Positions 6,575 to 11,006 of a stretch of 11,006 nucleotides of DNA are shown piece after piece. The DNA is from CAZNPW01 sp964575185 (GTDB lineage: Bacteria > Pseudomonadota > Alphaproteobacteria > Rhodobacterales > Rhodobacteraceae), in assembly GCA_964575185.1 (NCBI GenBank), contig CAZNPW010000079.1:1-11006 (forward strand), written 5' to 3'. The translations under genes and the position numbers were made by a program. Numbering within the stretch: the stretch's first letter is position 1; each line of letters opens with the position of its first letter. The notes beneath the pieces are model-generated. The model had not been told where the DNA came from, searched no databases, and worked only from the letters and a program-made list of their open reading frames with translations.

Positions 6575-6576
6575 CG

Positions 6577-8757
6577 TCACTCCGCCGCCCGCTCGTCCTT
6601 CGGCGGGGCGAGCCGCGGCACGTCCTTGGCCCCCGCCGTCCCCCGGCCCGAGAGCGACGGATGCTCCATGAAGAACCGGTGGCAGTTGAACCCGTCGGTC
6701 AGGGGTCCCCGGTGCCAGGCCCCCGCGGCGTCGAGCACCCAGCTCTGCTCGGTATCGGCCAGGTTCGCCGCCATGATCTGGCTCGTGATCTGCGCCTTGA
6801 CCGTGTCGTTCATCGCCTCGACCAGCGTCTCCACCCGCCGCGACAGGTTGCGCCCCATCCAGTCGGCCGAGGACAGGAACACCCGCGCGCCCTTGGCCGG
6901 CAGCCCGTGGCCGTTGCCGAAGCAGACGATCCGGCTGTGCTCCAGGAACCGGCCCACCACCGACTTGACGCGGATGTTCTCGCTCAGGCCCCTCACCCCG
7001 GGCCGCACCCCGCAGATGCCGCGCACCACGAGGCTGATCTTCACCCCCGCCTGCGACGCGGCATAAAGCGCGTCGATCACCTCGGGCTCGATCAGGCTGT
7101 TCAGCTTGATCCAGATGTCGGCCGGCCGCCCGGCCCGCGCATGCGCGGCCTCGGCCGCGATCAGCGCCAGAAGCCGCGGCTTCAGCGTGATGGGGGCGAT
7201 GGCCAGGTTCTCCAGCCCCTCGGGCTGGACGTAGCCCGACAGGTAGTTGAACACCTTCGTCGCATCCCGCCCCAGCGCCGGATCGCAGGTGAAGAAGCTC
7301 AGGTCGGTGTAGATGCGCGCGGTGATCGGGTGGTAGTTGCCGGTGCCGTAATGCGTGTAGGTGACGATCCGCTCGCCCTCGCGCCGCACCACCGTGCTGA
7401 TCTTGGCATGCGTCTTCAGGTGCATGAAGCCGTAGACGACCTGCGCCCCCGCCCGCTCCAGCCGCCGGCTCTGCCGGATGTTCGCCGCCTCGTCGAAGCG
7501 CGCCTTCAGCTCCACCAGCGCGGTGACGGATTTGCCCGCCTCCGCCGCCTCGCACAGCGCGGCGACGATCGGGCTGTCCCAGGACGTGCGGTAGAGCGTC
7601 TGCTTGATCGCCAGCACGTTCGGGTCGGTCGCGGCCTGCTGCAGGAACCGCACCACCATGTCGAAGGTCTCGTAGGGGTGGTGCAGCAGCATGTCCTTCT
7701 GCCGGATCGCCGCGAACATGTCGCCGTCGTGGTCGGTCACCCGCTCGGGCACCCGCGGCGTGAAGGGCGGCCAGAGCAGGTCCTTGCGGCTGCCCACCAC
7801 CAGCTCCTTCACGTCGGCCATGCCGAGCAGGCCCTTCAGCTCCACCGTGTCGCCTGCCGAGACGTCGAGCTCCTCCATGATGAGCCGCCGCAGCGCCTCC
7901 GGCGCGCCCGCGCTGATCTTCAGCCGGATCACCTCGCCCCGCCTGCGCCGCTTCAGCGCCGTCTCGAACTCGCGCACCAGGTCCTCGGCCTCGTCCTCGA
8001 CCTCGAGGTCGCTGTCGCGCAGCACGCGGAAGGTGCAGTGGCCGCGGTCGGCGTAGCCCGGGAACAGCATGTTGAGATGCAGCAGAAGAAGCTCCTCCAG
8101 CGGCAGCCACCGCGCCTCGCCGTCCTTCGCGGGCAGCGCCACGAACCGCGCGATCTGCTGCGGGATCGGCAGCAGCGCCTGCAGGCCGCGCCCGTCGCTC
8201 GCGCGCTCTAGCTGCAGGGCCAGGCAGAAGCCGGTGTTCGGGATGAACGGAAACGGATGCGCCGGGTCGATCGCGAGCGGCGACAGCACCGGAAAGACCT
8301 TGTTCAGGAAGTGGTCCTCCAGGAACCGGAAGTCCCGCGCGGTCAGCTTGGACCGCGTCAGGATCACCAGCCCCTGCTCCTCCATCTCGCGCTTCAGCCG
8401 GTTCAGCACCTGCTGCTGCGTCAGCATCAGCCGCCGCGCGTCCTCGTTGATGAGCACGAGCTGCTCGGCCGGGGTCCGCCCGTCCTGCGACGGCGCGACG
8501 ATGCCGCCGCGCACCTGCTCGCGCAGGCCCGCCACGCGCACGGTATAGAACTCGTCCAGGTTGGTGGCGCTGATCGACAGGAACCGCACCCGTTCCAGCA
8601 GCGGCACGCGCGGGTTCTGCGCCTCGTCCAGCACCCGCCAGTTAAAGGCGAGCCAGCTCAGCTCGCGGTTGAAGAACCGGCCCGGGCCGCTGCGTTCGGC
8701 CTCGGGCAGGGCGACCGGGGCAGGGAAGGGCGCGTTCAGGAAATCGCTCTGCGTCAT
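6577..8757 (-). CDS. ppk: Polyphosphate kinase 1 (726 aa)
   Basis: Ppk1 reversibly polymerises the gamma phosphate of ATP into inorganic polyphosphate at the inner membrane or in the cytosol. The N-terminal domain is marked by FFNRELSWLAFNWRVL (28-43) and LSISATNLDEFY. The phospholipase-D-like catalytic halves are marked by IKQTLYRTSWDSPIV, HLKTHAKISTVV with the phospho-accepting H450, YTHYGTGNYHP, IKLNSLIEPEVIDALYAAS, LVVRGICGVRPGV, RFLEHSRIVCFGNG with H607, and SSADWMGRNL. H450 and H607 are 157 residues apart, the same as His435 and His592 of E. coli Ppk. The length exceeds E. coli (688) by N- and C-terminal tails; the last 50 or so residues (RGPLTDGFNCHRFFMEHPSL onward) extend past the core. 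ATG 8757 is preceded by AAGG at 8768-8765, 7 nt away. It follows hdaA by 58 nt and carries a Pho-box-like repeat upstream. Confidence 0.97.
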   Translation of the reverse strand: MTQSDFLNAPFPAPVALPEAERSGPGRFFNRELSWLAFNWRVLDEAQNPRVPLLERVRFLSISATNLDEFYTVRVAGLREQVRGGIVAPSQDGRTPAEQLVLINEDARRLMLTQQQVLNRLKREMEEQGLVILTRSKLTARDFRFLEDHFLNKVFPVLSPLAIDPAHPFPFIPNTGFCLALQLERASDGRGLQALLPIPQQIARFVALPAKDGEARWLPLEELLLLHLNMLFPGYADRGHCTFRVLRDSDLEVEDEAEDLVREFETALKRRRRGEVIRLKISAGAPEALRRLIMEELDVSAGDTVELKGLLGMADVKELVVGSRKDLLWPPFTPRVPERVTDHDGDMFAAIRQKDMLLHHPYETFDMVVRFLQQAATDPNVLAIKQTLYRTSWDSPIVAALCEAAEAGKSVTALVELKARFDEAANIRQSRRLERAGAQVVYGFMHLKTHAKISTVVRREGERIVTYTHYGTGNYHPITARIYTDLSFFTCDPALGRDATKVFNYLSGYVQPEGLENLAIAPITLKPRLLALIAAEAAHARAGRPADIWIKLNSLIEPEVIDALYAASQAGVKISLVVRGICGVRPGVRGLSENIRVKSVVGRFLEHSRIVCFGNGHGLPAKGARVFLSSADWMGRNLSRRVETLVEAMNDTVKAQITSQIMAANLADTEQSWVLDAAGAWHRGPLTDGFNCHRFFMEHPSLSGRGTAGAKDVPRLAPPKDERAAE

Positions 8758-8780
8758 CGTGCTGCCTTAGCCGCCGAGGG

Positions 8781-8798
8781 GTGACATCTCCGTGACAT
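8781..8798 (-). promoter_or_regulatory. Pho-box-like direct repeat upstream of ppk
   Basis: On the minus strand ATGTCAC is repeated perfectly after four bases (GGAG), giving a 7-4-7 arrangement with 11-bp periodicity. The PhoB operator has this layout (consensus CTGTCAT-N4-CTGTCAY). The TGTCA cores are both intact. The repeat lies in the 58-nt hdaA-ppk gap, 23 nt before the ppk ATG. Ten bases after it is CTAAGG, where a Pho promoter's -10 would be expected. That -10 is weak and overlaps the AAGG ribosome site, so the resulting mRNA would be nearly leaderless. Confidence 0.6.
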
Positions 8799-8815
8799 GA
8801 CCTCCGCGTCCCCCC

Positions 8816-9529
8816 TCAGCCAAGCTCGGTCAGCACCGACCGCGCGAAGGCCACCGTGATCGCCCGCCCTTCGGCCAGCGCCTGCGCATCCAGCCGCGCG
8901 ACGATCCCCCGCGCGGCGGCGAGCGACCGCTCCATCCGGGCGACCAGCCACGGGATCAGCGTCGCGGGCACGCGCGTCTGGCGGTCGGCGAACAGCTTGA
9001 CCAGCACCGCCGACAGCAGCGCGTCGTCGGGCGCGGCGAGGGCCGTGATCGCCACCGCCTGCATCCGCGACAGAAGGTCGGGCAGCCGCAGCCCCCAGTC
9101 GCGCGGCGGGGCCGCGGCCGTCAGCAGCAGATGGCCCCGCCCCGCCAGCATGTTGTGCAGGTGGAACAGCGCGACCTCGCCCGGCCCGTCCGCCGCGCCG
9201 GGCGCGTCGTCGACGGCGACGAACCCGCGCAGCGCCAGCGCGGGCAGGTCCGCCCGCGCCAGATCGGCACCCGCCACCAGCGCCGCCCCCGTCTCGGCCG
9301 CCCACAGCGCGGCGAGATGGCTCTTGCCCGCGCCCTTCGGCCCCGAAATCAGCATCCGCCCGCCCGGCCAGCTTCGCCAGCCCGTCACCGCCCCCAGCGC
9401 CGCGGCGTTCGCGGGCGAGGCAAAGAAATCCTCCCGCCGCCAGTTCTGCCGCGCGGGCAGCGCCAGGGCCAGCTGCCCCGTGCCTCCGACCCCCGTGCTT
9501 CCGACCCCCGTGCTTCCGACCTCTGTCAT
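8816..9529 (-). CDS. hdaA: DnaA regulatory inactivator HdaA/Hda (237 aa)
   Basis: This is a DnaA-like AAA+ protein without a DNA-binding domain. Bound to the DNA-loaded sliding clamp, it stimulates ATP hydrolysis by DnaA and prevents re-initiation. Seen: a clamp-binding motif QLALALP (19-25), NWRREDFFASPANAAAL, Walker A GPKGAGKS (63-70), Walker B in GFVAVDDAPG, a sensor-1-like stretch LLLTAAAPP, DLLSRM, and the lid/sensor-2 segment ARGIVARLDAQAL. Relatives usually begin only a few residues before QLALDLP; here 17 residues encoded by a 15-bp tandem repeat come between Met1 and the motif. The start at ATG 9529 overlaps the permease stop as ATGA and there is no other start before QLALALP. This permease-hdaA-ppk order is one I recognise from Rhodobacteraceae. 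Confidence 0.92.
   Translation of the reverse strand: MTEVGSTGVGSTGVGGTGQLALALPARQNWRREDFFASPANAAALGAVTGWRSWPGGRMLISGPKGAGKSHLAALWAAETGAALVAGADLARADLPALALRGFVAVDDAPGAADGPGEVALFHLHNMLAGRGHLLLTAAAPPRDWGLRLPDLLSRMQAVAITALAAPDDALLSAVLVKLFADRQTRVPATLIPWLVARMERSLAAARGIVARLDAQALAEGRAITVAFARSVLTELG
9480..9524. repeat. 15-bp tandem repeat (3 units) inside the hdaA 5' end
   Basis: Three consecutive 15-bp units occupy 9480-9494, 9495-9509 and 9510-9524 (plus strand, type GTGCTTCCGACCCCC). Units 1 and 2 differ at one base; units 2 and 3 differ at two, both in the last three bases. Being a multiple of three, the array keeps frame and encodes T-[EG]-V-G-[SG] pentapeptides at HdaA residues 2-16. Confidence 0.9.
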
Positions 9530-10599
9530 TCCGCCGCGTCGTCCCGCCGAGCCGCCCCGCGATAGAGCAGGCTGTCGTTGTAGCGCGCGATGGAAAACCG
9601 CACCAGAACCCCGATCGCCGCCGCCACCGGCACCGCGACCAGCATCCCCACAAAGCCGAACAACGTCCCGAAGGCCGACAGCGCGAACAGCAGCCACACC
9701 GGATGCAGCCCCACGCTGTGCCCGACCAGCCGCGGCGTCAGGATGTTGCCCTCCACGAACTGGCCGCTGGCGAAGATCGCCACCACCAGCCCGATCGACA
9801 GCCAGTCCCCCCAGAACTGGAACAGCGCGAGCCCGATCGCCAGCGCCCCCCCGATCAGCGCGCCGACGTAAGGAATGAAGGTCAGGAACCCCGCCAGCGC
9901 CCCCACCACCAGCCCGTAATCCAGCCCCGCGAACATCAGCGCCAGCGAGTAATAGGTCCCCAGGATCAGGCACACCGACACCTGCCCGCGCACGAACCCC
10001 GCCAGCACCGCATCGACCTCGCGCGCGATCTGGCGCAGCTGCGGGGCATGGTCGCGCGGCAGAAGCGCGTCGATCCGCGCGATCATCCGGTCCCAGTCCA
10101 GAAGCAGGTAGAAGGCCACGACCGGCACCACCACGATGAACACGATGGCCCCGATCACCGACAGCGCCGAGTTCACGATCCCCCCCGCCAGCGCCGCCCC
10201 CCGCGCCTGGATCGCCGTCGCGATCTCGGCCAGCGTCTGCCGCGCGGTGGACGTGCTGTCGGACAGCTCGGGGAACCGCTCCAGCAGGAAGGCCTGCAGC
10301 CGCGCCGCGATCTCGGGGGCGGAGTTGATCAGCGACGTCGCCTGCGCCACCAGCGTCGGGATGATCGACAGCACCAGCAGCACCACCGCCAGCAGCGCGA
10401 CCAGCGTGATGACCGTCGTGGCCCCCACCCGGCTCAGGCCCAGCCGCTCCAGCCGGTCGGCCACGGGGTCGAGGAAATAGGCGATCGCCCCGCCGACCAG
10501 GAAGGGCAGCATCACCCCGCCCAGGAAATACAGCAGCACGAAGAAGCCCAGCGCCGCGAGGCCCCAGTACTTCAGCTGTTCCCGGACCGGCAGGGCCAT
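9526..10599 (-). CDS. AI-2E family transporter / PerM-like permease (357 aa)
   Basis: This is an inner-membrane protein of the AI-2E transporter (PF01594) family. Hydrophobic stretches lie at about 11-43 (two segments), 60-84, 145-167, 207-262, 268-282 and 302-335. A hydrophilic, helical extracytoplasmic or cytoplasmic loop lies between about 88 and 140. Family signatures are DPVADRLERLGLSR, FIPYVGALIGG (241-251), GQFVEGNILTPRLVG (279-293) and LHPVWLLFALSAFG. Members include exporters of autoinducer-2 and Na+/H+ antiporter-like proteins, so the cargo is undetermined. ATG 10599 follows GAGG by 6 nt. It is the first gene of the minus-strand run, reads divergently from proS, and its stop overlaps hdaA as ATGA. 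Confidence 0.88.
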   Translation of the reverse strand: MALPVREQLKYWGLAALGFFVLLYFLGGVMLPFLVGGAIAYFLDPVADRLERLGLSRVGATTVITLVALLAVVLLVLSIIPTLVAQATSLINSAPEIAARLQAFLLERFPELSDSTSTARQTLAEIATAIQARGAALAGGIVNSALSVIGAIVFIVVVPVVAFYLLLDWDRMIARIDALLPRDHAPQLRQIAREVDAVLAGFVRGQVSVCLILGTYYSLALMFAGLDYGLVVGALAGFLTFIPYVGALIGGALAIGLALFQFWGDWLSIGLVVAIFASGQFVEGNILTPRLVGHSVGLHPVWLLFALSAFGTLFGFVGMLVAVPVAAAIGVLVRFSIARYNDSLLYRGAARRDDAAE

Positions 10600-10622
10600 C
10601 GCGCACCTCGCACTCGCGCCGC

Positions 10623-10651
10623 AGTATCGCCGCTGCCACGCCCCGCGGCAA
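10623..10651 (-). promoter_or_regulatory. Candidate sigma-70 promoter of the permease-hdaA operon
   Basis: On the minus strand TTGCCG (10651-10646) is followed after exactly 17 nt by GATACT (10628-10623), each with four of six consensus matches. A start near 10616 would give a leader of about 17 nt that still contains the GAGG ribosome site of the permease. Confidence 0.55.
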
Positions 10652-10657
10652 GGGCGG

Positions 10658-10675
10658 CCCCTCCCCCTCCCCCTC
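10658..10675. repeat. Polypyrimidine tract, CCCCCT-type hexamer repeat
   Basis: The plus strand runs CCCC-T-CCCCC-T-CCCCC-T-C without a purine for 18 nt. The complementary strand has three runs of four or five G, 6 nt upstream of the permease -35 box, and could form triplex or quadruplex-like structure. Confidence 0.7.
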
Positions 10676-10694
10676 GCCGCCGCCGCGCTCCCGC

Positions 10695-10814
10695 ATGGCC
10701 GCCGCCACCGCCGCGAACTGCGCGGTCCAGACCGCCGAGGCCTCTCCGAACCGCGCCGAGATCACCTGCCGCGCCGACGACGGCCAGGTCACCAGGGTCG
10801 AACGCATCGACTGA
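10695..10814 (+). CDS. Doubtful small ORF (39 aa) in the divergent gap
   Basis: ATG 10695 opens a 39-codon frame ending with TGA at 10812. The product begins MAAATAANCAVQTAEASPNR and contains two cysteines (residues 9 and 25) and an acidic-basic C-terminus (DDGQVTRVERID). There is no ribosome site before the ATG, and no signal peptide or known motif. Its non-repetitive, two-cysteine second half looks more protein-like than random GC-rich sequence and could be the remnant or tail of a small secreted protein. Chance cannot be excluded. Confidence 0.2.
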   Translation: MAAATAANCAVQTAEASPNRAEITCRADDGQVTRVERID

Positions 10815-10821
10815 CGGGCAG

Positions 10822-10850
10822 TTGCCAGCGCAGGGTCCCGCGGCTAGGAA
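10822..10850 (+). promoter_or_regulatory. Weak candidate promoter of proS
   Basis: TTGCCA (10822-10827; four of six) is followed after 17 nt by TAGGAA (10845-10850; three of six). A start near 10857 would give a leader of about 20 nt with AGGGA (10868-10872), 5 nt before the proS ATG. It begins 8 nt after the stop of the doubtful 39-codon ORF. Confidence 0.4.
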
Positions 10851-10877
10851 GGCCGCGACCGCCAGCCAGGGACCCCC

Positions 10878-11006
10878 ATGCGCCTTTCCCGCTACTTCCT
10901 GCCCGTCCTGAAGGAAAATCCGGCCGAGGCGCAGATCGTCTCGCACCGCTACATGCTGCGGGCGGGCATGATCAAGCAGCAGGCGGCGGGCATCTACTCC
11001 TGGCTG
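10878..11006 (+). CDS. proS: Prolyl-tRNA synthetase, N-terminal 43 residues (runs off window)
   Basis: The class II synthetase that charges tRNA-Pro with proline, in the cytoplasm. The visible part reads MRLSRYFLPVLKENPAEAQI, then VSHRYMLRAGMIKQQAAGIYSWL. This is the characteristic ProS N-terminus (S-x-x-F-x-P-x-L-K-E-x-P-x-x-A, then S-H-x-x-M-x-R-A-G-x-I, then A-G-I-Y-x-W/x-L), which precedes motif 1. The bacterial ProS insertion domain and motifs 2 and 3 lie outside the window, so the short alphaproteobacterial form cannot be distinguished by length. ATG 10878 follows AGGGA by 5 nt. It is transcribed away from the permease operon across a 278-nt gap. Confidence 0.95.
   Translation, partial: MRLSRYFLPVLKENPAEAQIVSHRYMLRAGMIKQQAAGIYSWL

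Noticed and set aside
6661..8211. Long plus-strand open frame opposite ppk
   Set aside because: Antisense shadow of a clear Ppk1; His/Arg/Gln-rich with no family features.
8754..9653. Minus-strand 299-codon frame overlapping hdaA and the permease 3' end
   Set aside because: Out of frame with the conserved AAA+ motifs; low-complexity and rich in Gly, Ala and Arg.
9527..10807. N-terminal extension of HdaA through the permease region in the same frame
   Set aside because: The added residues are Gly/Ala/Arg low-complexity shadow of the permease; the ATGA junction and the family N-terminus place the start at 9529.
9703..10911. Plus-strand open frame opposite the permease, running into the proS start
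   Set aside because: Product is repetitive QRHH/PPPRR-type sequence; it overlaps the permease, its promoter and the proS start in a different frame.
10572..10946. Minus-strand 124-codon frame across the proS-permease gap
   Set aside because: It overlaps the start of proS antisense and the permease start out of frame; the middle is poly-Gly/Ala/Arg from the repetitive tract.

Overview
The window is about 11 kb of very GC-rich DNA in which nearly every base is coding or short, structured intergenic sequence. Gene content and order (methylmalonyl-CoA mutase; then perM-like permease, DnaA-inactivator HdaA, polyphosphate kinase and exopolyphosphatase in a row; then proS), together with weak -10 boxes and TTG-type -35 boxes, point to an alphaproteobacterium of the Rhodobacterales (Rhodobacter/Paracoccus-like). 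I see no mobile element, phage gene, CRISPR array, tRNA or rRNA. It reads as core chromosome, not an accessory island.

Layout. (1) 1-1578, plus strand: the C-terminal three quarters of a B12-dependent methylmalonyl-CoA mutase; the gene begins before the window. (2) 1579-1719: a convergent intergenic stretch with two GC-rich hairpins. (3) 1720-2052, minus strand: a small secreted protein with its own candidate promoter. (4) 2107-6442, minus strand: a compact train, ppx - glyoxalase-like protein - GNAT acetyltransferase - TerB/J-domain co-chaperone - endonuclease/exonuclease/phosphatase protein. Each downstream gene overlaps the one before it, by 14, 4, 4 and 4 nt, so translational coupling is likely. 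(5) 6443-6576: the ppk-ppx gap, holding three consecutive 22-nt palindromes and a candidate ppx promoter with a palindrome in its spacer. (6) 6577-8757, minus strand: ppk1. (7) 8758-8815: a short gap with an 18-bp, 7-4-7 direct repeat matching the architecture of a PhoB (Pho) box. (8) 8816-10599, minus strand: perM-like AI-2E-family permease and hdaA, overlapping by 4 nt. (9) 10600-10877: a divergent intergenic region with a good perM promoter, a polypyrimidine tract, a doubtful 39-codon ORF and a weaker proS promoter. (10) 10878 onward, plus strand: the first 43 codons of proS.

How it may work together. HdaA, with the sliding clamp, switches off DnaA after initiation. Ppk makes polyphosphate and Ppx degrades it. 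The sequence suggests that ppk can be addressed by phosphate starvation (Pho-box-like repeat). It also suggests that synthesis and breakdown are transcriptionally separated by the palindrome cluster and a separate ppx promoter. The genes after ppx look co-transcribed with it but have no obvious shared pathway.

I do not see a new multi-gene system. The items most worth checking are the regulatory architecture around ppk/ppx and an in-frame 15-bp minisatellite that displaces the clamp-binding motif of HdaA from the N-terminus.
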